From the NCBI GenBank assembly GCA_029856445.1, contig JAHQWY010000210.1:1-6544 (forward strand): a stretch of DNA of 6,544 nt, given 5' to 3'. The translations under genes and the position numbers were made by a program. Origin of the DNA: Promethearchaeia archaeon. Its GTDB lineage: Archaea > Asgardarchaeota > Lokiarchaeia > Sigyniarchaeales > SOKP01. The notes below the pieces were generated by a model. It did not search any database and was not told where the DNA came from. It worked only from the letters and a program-made list of their open reading frames with translations. Positions 1 through 5,605 of the stretch are shown here, piece after piece; the first letter of the stretch is position 1, and every line of letters starts with the position of its first letter.

Positions 1-1
1 T

Positions 2-982
2 GAAATAATCTTTGAAGTATTGAATTCTAATAATATAACATTATATGAATCTACTGCTGCAACTAATGATGAGGGAATAGCAACAGCTTCTTTAAAATTC
101 TCAAAAACGGGTAGTAGATATTCCGTTCGAGTGAGATTTGTTGAAGAAGGCATGTACGCGAGCGCGGAAATCGTTTCAGGATATATTAAAGTTGTATCGG
201 AGTTTACACTTTTCATGGATACATTCATGCGTTATTTACCTTATATAATAGCTGGTTTAGCTGCAGCTATAACATTTATATCTGTACGTCATGTTAGACA
301 TTCGAGACAAAGGAGAATTTGGGCAGGAGAGGCAAATATACTAGATGATCTATTAAAAATAGCTTATATTATGATTATTGATAAAAATGGAGGGGTTTCA
401 ATCTATGACAAGCAAATTTCTTTGGAAGGAATTGATACTGATTTAATATCAGGATTTTTACAAGCAATATCACAGTTTAGATCAGAGATTAAAAAGGAAA
501 AAGAGGGAGCTTCAATAGGTAAAGGATTTGAAATGGATTATTATGATTTTAAAATAATTATCACTGATGGTAATTATATTCGAGTAGCCCTGATACTTGA
601 TGGTATTCCTTCGGAACAATTAAAAGAAAGTCAAATAGCTTTTACAACTGCATTTGAGAAAAGATTTGAACCTACTCTTAAGAACTTTGTTGGTGATATT
701 ACCCCATTCAGAGCAACTGATGATTTGATCGAAAGATTCTTTAACATTTCCCTAGTATATCCACTTCAACTGGGAAAACATTATGGTGTAGTAAAACTAA
801 AGGGATTGGAAAAAGATCTTACAGAAGTAGCTGAGCAAATTCAGAAAGAGAGAAAATTCTTTTTTGTATCAAGTCTTTTAAACTTTGGTTTGGCAGGGAG
901 AAAAGCCTCGAGGGATGAGATTATTAGTACAATTATTTCGTTAAAAAGAAAAGGACTAATAATACCAGCAGAATTACAGTAA
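2..982 (+). CDS. Membrane protein: Ig-like ectodomain, one TM helix, cytoplasmic longin-like domain (5' end missing)
   Basis: The reading frame is open from base 2, and the six residues before the TTG at 20 continue the same beta-rich domain, so that TTG is not the true start and the gene begins outside the window. The visible part is 326 residues. Residues 1-66 resemble the end of a bacterial/archaeal Ig-like (Big-type) repeat, with alternating strands and a TNDEGIATASL turn. One hydrophobic helix spans about 78-96 and is followed by a strongly basic stretch (RHVRHSRQRR), which places the C-terminus inside the cell. Residues 118-235 fit the longin order strand-strand-helix-three strands-helices. 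Residues 236-326 are mainly helical and may form a small helix-turn-helix-like tail. No catalytic motif was seen. The layout suggests a surface sensor or adaptor whose inner domain binds a small GTPase or another longin/roadblock protein; this role is inferred. The T-tract after it separates it from the next gene. Confidence 0.72.
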   Translation, partial: EIIFEVLNSNNITLYESTAATNDEGIATASLKFSKTGSRYSVRVRFVEEGMYASAEIVSGYIKVVSEFTLFMDTFMRYLPYIIAGLAAAITFISVRHVRHSRQRRIWAGEANILDDLLKIAYIMIIDKNGGVSIYDKQISLEGIDTDLISGFLQAISQFRSEIKKEKEGASIGKGFEMDYYDFKIIITDGNYIRVALILDGIPSEQLKESQIAFTTAFEKRFEPTLKNFVGDITPFRATDDLIERFFNISLVYPLQLGKHYGVVKLKGLEKDLTEVAEQIQKERKFFFVSSLLNFGLAGRKASRDEIISTIISLKRKGLIIPAELQ

Positions 983-992
983 ATTTAAATAA

Positions 993-1012
993 TTTTTTTT
1001 TTCTTATTTCTT
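993..1012 (+). terminator. U-tract terminator after the Ig/TM/longin gene
   Basis: Eleven bases after the TAA stop lies a run of ten T (993-1002), then further T-rich sequence to about 1015. No strong hairpin precedes it. Archaeal RNA polymerase terminates on U-rich tracts without needing a stem, so this fits an archaeal terminator. A second run of nine T lies at 1045-1053. Confidence 0.55.
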
Positions 1013-1055
1013 ATTAGTATTGACAGAAAATATTAGTTAGATTATTTTTTTTTAG

Positions 1056-1074
1056 AAAGAGGTTAATTAATATT
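1056..1074 (+). promoter_or_regulatory. Possible SD/TATA-like signals before the m5C methyltransferase
   Basis: An AAAGAGG purine block (1056-1062) could act as a Shine-Dalgarno, and TTAATTAATATT (1063-1074) could act as a TATA box. They cannot easily serve the same transcript. The TATA-like block is centred about 30 nt before the TTG at 1099, roughly right for a leaderless start there. The SD-like block is well spaced only for an in-frame ATT at 1072. Neither reading is firm. Confidence 0.25.
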
Positions 1075-1098
1075 CTAAACAATGATCACGCTGAACTT

Positions 1099-2373
1099 TT
1101 GAATCTTCTTGTCAAATTCATAAAAGGAGAATGGAGTTCTACTTTGAAATTATCTAGAAAAAACTCCTATATCGTTCATTATTATAATGAAATACTGAGA
1201 TATTGGAATAAAGTTAATTTCATAACTAAGAGAGCGCATCCTAATACTGTTAAAGCCACTCCAAATCAACTAGCACTTTACTTATATATAACATATAGGG
1301 TATTATGGGAAAAAAGCTCTGATAAAACTATCTTTAAAGAAGTCAAGAATATTAATAGAAAATTTTTATCAAATCTAAGAAATTTTTCATGGGAAGAAGC
1401 TCTAAAAAGAAAAAATTTGGAGGAAAAGCTAAGTATAAGTAAGGCTATTCCCAGTTTTATGATAAATCATCTTTTACCTGTAATGACCTTAGATTTTATT
1501 AAGGACAATATTCAAGTTATGAATGGTGTAGTTGGGGATGATAAAACCTTCGTACGGATTAATAAACTTCTTAAAACGAACCAAAATCACAATATAAATA
1601 TGATCATTAAAACCGAATTTGACAAGAGAAAAATTGCCTATAATAAGGATCCGCATATTGAAGATTTACTTACTATTCCAACCACTATGAAAAATAATAT
1701 ATTAAAAAGCTCCATTTATCAAGAAGGTCATATTATTTTTCAAGATAAAGCTTCAGCTGCTGTAATTGAAGTATTATCTCCTCAACCAGGGGAATTTATC
1801 TGTGATATGTGTGCTGCTCCGGGGATGAAAACAAGTTTAATTGCTCAACATATGGATAATAAAGGGCGTATAATCGCGGGAGAATTTCTCAATCAGCGTA
1901 CAATTATAATGAAGGACTTACTCCATCATTTGAGTGTTCAGAATACACATATTTTAACTACTGATAGTATAATTTTTCCATTAAGATCTCAAAATATCTT
2001 TGATCGTATACTATTGGATGCTCCTTGTACAGGGAATGGCTCTTTCCTATCAAATCCCGAACTAAAATGGCGACAAAATGAAAATTTTCTACATCAAAAC
2101 ACGTTATTACAAAAGAAATTATTCAAAAATGCTTTAAAACTGTTAAAACCGAACGGAATCATTGTATATTCTACATGTAGTTTATATCCAGAAGAAGGAG
2201 AATATATAATCATGAATTTTCAAGATTATCTTGAGCCCCAAAACTTGCCAAAGTGGTTCTCTCCAAGTTATAATATTGAAGGTTCTATATTGCCAGGAGT
2301 CGGTAGATTATTCCCTTCAATTCAACACACTCAAGGATTTTTCATAGCAAAATTCAAAAAAAAAGAAACATAA
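1099..2373 (+). CDS. RsmB/NSUN-family RNA (cytosine-5) methyltransferase
   Basis: This protein probably methylates carbon 5 of a cytosine in tRNA or rRNA using S-adenosylmethionine. Numbering from the TTG at 1099, residues 1 to about 150 are helical and resemble the NusB-like N-terminal domain of RsmB-type enzymes. The Rossmann methyltransferase domain follows: YQEGHIIFQDKASA near 207-220, SAM-binding motif I at 235-243 (CDMCAAPGM), motif IV DAPCTG with C310, and motif VI STCSLYPEEGE with C360. C360 is the expected nucleophile and C310 the releasing cysteine, so the active site is complete. No PUA domain of the NSUN6 kind was seen. The exact target base cannot be read from the sequence. The start is uncertain: the frame is open back to a TGA at 1021 with no ATG or GTG, another TTG at 1144 has a GGAG seven bases upstream, and the frame before 1099 also looks protein-like. 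Confidence 0.9.
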   Translation: MNLLVKFIKGEWSSTLKLSRKNSYIVHYYNEILRYWNKVNFITKRAHPNTVKATPNQLALYLYITYRVLWEKSSDKTIFKEVKNINRKFLSNLRNFSWEEALKRKNLEEKLSISKAIPSFMINHLLPVMTLDFIKDNIQVMNGVVGDDKTFVRINKLLKTNQNHNINMIIKTEFDKRKIAYNKDPHIEDLLTIPTTMKNNILKSSIYQEGHIIFQDKASAAVIEVLSPQPGEFICDMCAAPGMKTSLIAQHMDNKGRIIAGEFLNQRTIIMKDLLHHLSVQNTHILTTDSIIFPLRSQNIFDRILLDAPCTGNGSFLSNPELKWRQNENFLHQNTLLQKKLFKNALKLLKPNGIIVYSTCSLYPEEGEYIIMNFQDYLEPQNLPKWFSPSYNIEGSILPGVGRLFPSIQHTQGFFIAKFKKKET

Positions 2374-2379
2374 CCTTAG

Positions 2380-2389
2380 TTATTAATAG
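2380..2389 (+). promoter_or_regulatory. TATA-like box for the 271-aa gene
   Basis: A TTATTAATAG-like block is centred about 27 nt before the ATG at 2412, the spacing expected for a leaderless archaeal transcript. No SD sequence lies before that ATG, which agrees with this reading. It lies just after the methyltransferase stop, so the downstream gene may have its own promoter. Confidence 0.4.
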
Positions 2390-2411
2390 TTAGTGATGTG
2401 ACCTATTTTAC

Positions 2412-3227
2412 ATGCCTTCCGAAAAAAGACAATTCATGACAATTGGTCAAATTGACGCTACGGGAGTACGAGGTCCTCATGAGAAGGAGTTAGAAGATAT
2501 TAGCAAATCTAAAATCTCAAATTTCATAAATGTTGATATTAAAGCTCTTGAGAATATCATTAATAATGAATTGGGAGGAATTATTGAAAACATCGGTTTT
2601 AGTGAGAATTGGACTATTTCTATTGAAATGTTTCCTGAAGTAAATATTCACATGGCATTTTCTTATTTTGGTGATGAATTTGGAGATGGAATTGAAGCAG
2701 AATTTAAGTTTTATTTCTCAGGAAAATATGTTACTTGGGTACCTGGTGAGGACAGTGCAACTTACATCGATATTGTTATGGATTTACTTGAAAGAAAGCT
2801 AAAGGGAGAAGAACCCTTTGAAAAAAATTATGACACACAATCAGATTTAATGAAAAAAGTATTGGTGCAAAGAGGAGAACCGTTCAAATTTTTACAAGAA
2901 AAAGACCAAAAGGAACTTGAGAGTTTTCTTGGAGCTAAAGTATGGAAAATTGTTAATGGGTGGAGAATTAAAAAAGAAATCTTTCCAGAAGTCTTCACAG
3001 AAATTATATGGGATAAAGAAGAGGGTTTGGATATAAAGTTCCAAGGTCAAAGATTAGCAAAAAACTTAGGGAGTTATCATGTAGAATTTATTGGTATATT
3101 TGTATTAAATCATATTCTTCGATATATTACAGTGCACAATCTAGATAAAGAATTGCCTGATATATGCTATATTATGTTTTCTCGTCTGTATACTAAGGAG
3201 AAAGGTTGGGTTCACAGGACAAGATAA
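2412..3227 (+). CDS. Unrecognised 271-aa protein with two similar halves
   Basis: I do not recognise this family. The protein has no signal peptide, TM helix or obvious catalytic motif, and looks soluble and acidic. Residues 1-35 are polar and probably flexible. After that, two segments look like copies of one alpha/beta unit. Residues 45-77 (ALENIINNELGGIIEN, then NWTISIEMFPEV) match residues 168-194 (ELESFLGAKVWKIVNGWRI, then KEIFPEV). In each copy the FPEV motif is followed by beta strands containing an F-x-G and then a long hydrophobic helix (119-130; 224-241). This suggests an internal duplication, perhaps a binding or scaffold protein. The ATG at 2412 is chosen because a TATA-like box lies at leaderless spacing; an in-frame ATG at 2436 is an alternative. 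It is convergent with the longin/wHTH gene, leaving a 36-nt gap. Confidence 0.8.
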   Translation: MPSEKRQFMTIGQIDATGVRGPHEKELEDISKSKISNFINVDIKALENIINNELGGIIENIGFSENWTISIEMFPEVNIHMAFSYFGDEFGDGIEAEFKFYFSGKYVTWVPGEDSATYIDIVMDLLERKLKGEEPFEKNYDTQSDLMKKVLVQRGEPFKFLQEKDQKELESFLGAKVWKIVNGWRIKKEIFPEVFTEIIWDKEEGLDIKFQGQRLAKNLGSYHVEFIGIFVLNHILRYITVHNLDKELPDICYIMFSRLYTKEKGWVHRTR

Positions 3228-3230
3228 AAT

Positions 3231-3254
3231 AAAAAAAATAAAAAAATGGAAAAA
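3231..3254 (-). terminator. U-tract terminator of the GTPase/longin operon
   Basis: Read on the minus strand, the sequence after the TAA at 3264 holds runs of five, seven and eight T (3254-3250, 3246-3240, 3238-3231), a strong archaeal-type U-tract signal. The plus strand here is A-rich and so does not terminate the opposing 271-aa gene; the first plus-strand T-run is at 3294-3301, inside the 3' end of the longin gene, so the two transcripts may overlap. Confidence 0.6.
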
Positions 3255-3263
3255 CAATAAATT

Positions 3264-3824
3264 TTAAAACGCAGTCCAAAGTTGAGCTCTGCCTTTTTTT
3301 TCTGCTCGTTTAATTTTCTTTGAATTCTCTAACTCAGACATTATTTTCCATATTTGAGAGTTACTTAGTTTAAAATATCTTCTCAATTCAGGAGTCGTCA
3401 TTTTATTTTCTGATAATAAATTAGGAATCAACCTCTTTATTTCTTCTACAGTATTATCGTCAGATTCATCTTGTTCTTCAGATTCAACTTCTTCTGTGAC
3501 CTCCATCTCTGTAATAATTCTAAATGCCACCTTGTTCAATTGTTTAATATTTTCATCGATATTTTGAGGTGTACAGAACAAGCAACATAATTCGAGATCT
3601 CGGGGAAAAGCTACTATATAAAAATTATCATATAAAATAGCTCGTGGTTTTTTCCCTGAAGCGTTTCCACCTCGAAATGCTAGATAAAAATTCATTGCAA
3701 AATCATCTAAATTTACCATATTATTTGTTTTATTACATTCCTTTTTCCATTTAAGAAAAGGGCCATCTATCATATCAAATCCAATCAAAGCGGCCCCAAA
3801 TAACTCCTGTTCATTAAAATTCAT
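3264..3824 (-). CDS. Longin-like domain fused to a winged helix-turn-helix
   Basis: This 186-aa soluble protein has three parts. Residues 6 to about 108 form a longin/roadblock-like fold: it opens with GAALIGFDMIDGPFLKWKK, a strand-turn-strand pattern familiar from Asgard longin-like proteins, then a helix near 38-50, strands over 60-84 and a helix near 88-106. Residues 107-127 are a very acidic linker. Residues 125-186 look like a winged helix: helix 126-138, helix 144-150, recognition helix 154-167, then a basic wing (KKIKRAEKKGRAQLW). Its ATG overlaps the GTPase stop (ATGA), so the two are probably co-translated and act together. Longin and roadblock proteins of the MglB and Ragulator type bind and regulate small GTPases, so a partner or regulator role is inferred. 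The wHTH may bind DNA or, as in several trafficking complexes, another protein. A C80-C81-x-x-C84 cluster lies in the longin part. Confidence 0.82.
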   Translation of the reverse strand: MNFNEQELFGAALIGFDMIDGPFLKWKKECNKTNNMVNLDDFAMNFYLAFRGGNASGKKPRAILYDNFYIVAFPRDLELCCLFCTPQNIDENIKQLNKVAFRIITEMEVTEEVESEEQDESDDNTVEEIKRLIPNLLSENKMTTPELRRYFKLSNSQIWKIMSELENSKKIKRAEKKGRAQLWTAF

Positions 3825-4342
3825 TTCTTTAATCCCCTCCTAATTGCGATTTTTTCTAATTCATTTTTTATTATATTCAGTAGTTTTAATCGTTCTGCTG
3901 GATCAATTGCCGTTAATCCATAAGTTTTCACATGTAGAAGATCCTCAACCCTATTAGCCTCCATTCGACCATCCTGCAAATCTTGTTTATTTGCTATTGC
4001 TATAATAGGGCATTCTTTACCTACAAAGTGACATGCATAATTAATCAATTCTCTCGAGTTTAATACATTTCGAGGAGTAGAGTCCGTAACCACAAAAATG
4101 ATATCAGATCCAAGTAAATAGTCTTTTGAATAAGTTCTTAAGTAACTATTCTGACCTCCTAAATCCCACAGTCTTAAATAATAATCATCAAATTTTACAG
4201 ATTTTAAATCTAATCCATGAGTTGGAATATAAAAACGATCCAATGTATTTTCTGATAAAAGTTTAATTATGGTAGTTTTTCCAACTGCTGGGGAGCCAAT
4301 TAAAGTAATTTTCACCAGTTTGTCCAACTCAGTACTTAACAT
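3821..4342 (-). CDS. Arf-like small GTPase
   Basis: This 173-aa protein is a single Ras-superfamily G domain. Visible motifs: G1 P-loop GSPAVGKTT (16-24), G2 threonine T41 in PTHGLD, G3 WDLGGQ (59-64) with the catalytic glutamine Q64, and G4 NKQD (118-121). PTxG, WDxGGQ and NKQD are Arf/Arl/SRbeta-type signatures. The G5 loop is divergent: TAI near 144-146 in place of a clear SAK or CAT. No glycine follows Met1, so Arf-style N-myristoylation is not possible, and there is no C-terminal prenylation cysteine; the tail is basic (RRGLKK). It should therefore be cytosolic unless a partner recruits it. It probably switches between GDP and GTP to control the co-translated longin/wHTH protein or a membrane process (inferred). 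The start is fixed by an in-frame TGA three codons upstream; no SD is present, but a TATA-like box lies at leaderless distance. Confidence 0.93.
   Translation of the reverse strand: MLSTELDKLVKITLIGSPAVGKTTIIKLLSENTLDRFYIPTHGLDLKSVKFDDYYLRLWDLGGQNSYLRTYSKDYLLGSDIIFVVTDSTPRNVLNSRELINYACHFVGKECPIIAIANKQDLQDGRMEANRVEDLLHVKTYGLTAIDPAERLKLLNIIKNELEKIAIRRGLKK
3835..3840 (-). promoter_or_regulatory. Shine-Dalgarno of the longin/wHTH gene
   Basis: On the minus strand GGAGGG(G) lies inside the end of the GTPase gene, about 10 nt before the ATG at 3824. It supports that start and separate ribosome entry at the overlapping junction. Confidence 0.7.
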
Positions 4343-4363
4343 AACTATTCATGACTCTAAATG

Positions 4364-4373
4364 AATTATTAAG
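4364..4373 (-). promoter_or_regulatory. TATA-like box for the GTPase/longin operon
   Basis: On the minus strand CTTAATAATT is centred about 26 nt before the GTPase ATG, which has no SD. This is the geometry of a leaderless archaeal promoter, and it would drive both the GTPase and the overlapping longin gene. Confidence 0.45.
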
Positions 4374-4386
4374 ACACAATGGGTTG

Positions 4387-4394
4387 AAAAAAAA
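4387..4394 (-). terminator. Possible U-tract terminator downstream of trxB
   Basis: Eight T on the minus strand lie in the 231-nt gap between trxB and the GTPase, just before the GTPase TATA-like box. It could end the trxB transcript and insulate the next operon. A 10-bp palindrome (TAAGATCTTA, 4553-4562) lies nearer the trxB stop but has no T-tract directly after it. I see no gene in this gap. Confidence 0.3.
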
Positions 4395-4573
4395 TATGAA
4401 TCTGGATAATATCCTAATAATATATAAAACAAAAATTATGACCTTCTACTCCTCTCTTCCATTAATCCGCAATCTGTTAACCCAAAAAATAGCTTCAGAA
4501 GAAAGTTGCAGTTTCGATCCTTTTCAATTATTTGATATATCTAAATTATAACTAAGATCTTAAAATTCGAGAA

Positions 4574-5512
4574 TTAAATGCCATCCCCATACCAACCCTG
4601 TTTGATATAAAGATAAGCATTCATTGCTGCTGTTGTACCTTCCCCTACCGCAGTTGTAATTTGTCTTATTCCACCAGTTACATCTCCAGCAGCATATATA
4701 CCAGGAATATTAGTCTCTTGATCTCTATTAACTTTAATACAGTTATCATCATCAAGTTTTATTCCTGCCTTTTTAGCTAAATCACTCTGGGGTTCAACGC
4801 CTATTGCTATGAAGAGGGCGTTTACGTCTATTTTAGATATTTCACCAGTCTCGATATTTTTAATTTTTAACGCACCTAATTTGTCATCTTTTGTTATAGC
4901 TTCTTCGATAACGCAATTATACATAGGAACAACATTTTCTAACGAATCAACCTCATCTACTATACATGCTTCTGCTCTCATACAATGGCGTCTATGAATG
5001 AGGTAAACTTTTTTTGCAACATTAGATAGATAAATTACTTCTAGTCCTGCAGCATTACCCCCACCAACCGCAGCAACATCCTGATCCCGAAATAACGGAC
5101 CATCACACGTGGCACAGTAAGAAATTCCATTACCCACTAATTGAAATTCATTCGGTAACCCAAGTGACAAATGTTTTGAACCAGTTGCAATTATAATTGC
5201 TTTTGCTTTTGTTTTTCCCCCATAAGTAGAAATGGTCATTTCTTTTGGATTTATTGCTAAAACTTCTTCATAAAAAAGAGTAGCACCCCAACTTTCAGCC
5301 TGCTCCCTCATTTTTTCTGTTAATTCAAGACCATTAATACTTCTAAACCCAGGATAATTTTCAATCTTTGGAGCTGTCCCGGCTAAACCTCCAAATCCTT
5401 TATTCTCATAAACAGCTGTTTTTAAACCCATTCTTCCACCATAAATAGCAGCTGTCAATCCAGCTGGTCCACCACCAATAATAATTAAATCAAATTCACG
5501 TTTGTCAGACAA
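4574..5512 (-). CDS. trxB: Thioredoxin reductase (NADPH, FAD, low-Mr type)
   Basis: The enzyme passes electrons from NADPH through FAD and a redox disulfide to thioredoxin or a similar small redox protein in the cytoplasm. Its 312 residues match the usual length of the low-molecular-weight class. The FAD domain begins with GGGPAG (13-18) and closes with GIYAAGDVTGG (271-281). The inserted NADPH domain carries the redox centre C133-A-T-C136, a dinucleotide motif GGGNAAGLE (150-158; N153 stands where most relatives have Asp) and H173-R174-R175 with R179, the HRRxxxR signature for the NADPH 2'-phosphate. All expected catalytic parts are present. Translation starts at TTG (5512), supported by a strong AAGGAGA six bases upstream. 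The gene upstream on the same strand is a degenerate paralogue, 93 nt away, so the two may be co-transcribed, although a TATA-like box lies between them. Confidence 0.95.
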   Translation of the reverse strand: MSDKREFDLIIIGGGPAGLTAAIYGGRMGLKTAVYENKGFGGLAGTAPKIENYPGFRSINGLELTEKMREQAESWGATLFYEEVLAINPKEMTISTYGGKTKAKAIIIATGSKHLSLGLPNEFQLVGNGISYCATCDGPLFRDQDVAAVGGGNAAGLEVIYLSNVAKKVYLIHRRHCMRAEACIVDEVDSLENVVPMYNCVIEEAITKDDKLGALKIKNIETGEISKIDVNALFIAIGVEPQSDLAKKAGIKLDDDNCIKVNRDQETNIPGIYAAGDVTGGIRQITTAVGEGTTAAMNAYLYIKQGWYGDGI

Positions 5513-5518
5513 ATTATA

Positions 5519-5525
5519 TCTCCTT
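5519..5525 (-). promoter_or_regulatory. Shine-Dalgarno fixing the TTG start of trxB
   Basis: On the minus strand AAGGAGA ends six bases before the TTG at 5512. This near-perfect SD and spacing decides the non-ATG start. Confidence 0.8.
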
Positions 5526-5568
5526 CTGTTTGCGGCTTCTTTAAAATATATATATTAATTCTGTAAAA

Positions 5569-5585
5569 TGTATAAATTTTTTTTT
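5569..5585 (-). promoter_or_regulatory. Possible BRE/TATA promoter of trxB
   Basis: On the minus strand a run of nine A is followed by TTTATACA (5576-5569), resembling an archaeal purine-rich BRE plus TATA box. Transcription would start near 5547, giving a leader of about 35 nt that contains the SD. A second AT-rich block (5541-5558) is an alternative. The surroundings are so AT-rich that chance is possible. Confidence 0.35.
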
Positions 5586-5605
5586 ACTATAATATAGACA
5601 TTATT

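Noticed and set aside
20..22. TTG as start of the Ig/TM/longin gene
   Set aside because: The frame is open to the window edge and the preceding residues continue the Ig-like domain, so the gene is truncated rather than starting here.
3294..3301. Plus-strand run of eight T as terminator of the 271-aa gene
   Set aside because: It lies inside the coding end of the opposing longin gene and encodes its lysine-rich wing, so the run may only reflect codons; termination there is possible but not supported.
4495..4530. TTTCGATCC resembling a tRNA T-arm
   Set aside because: The flanking bases do not form a 5-bp stem, and no acceptor, D or anticodon arms fit on either strand.
4351..4551. 66-codon plus-strand open frame between the GTPase and trxB
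   Set aside because: It overlaps the likely GTPase promoter, has no SD or suitably spaced TATA box, and its translation shows no domain or family resemblance. Such a frame is common by chance in AT-rich DNA.
4553..4562. Perfect 10-bp palindrome TAAGATCTTA after trxB
   Set aside because: It has no loop and no directly following U-tract, and short palindromes like this occur by chance; a weak operator cannot be excluded.
4809..4997. 62-codon plus-strand frame inside trxB
   Set aside because: It lies wholly antisense to a well-supported trxB and has no protein-like features.
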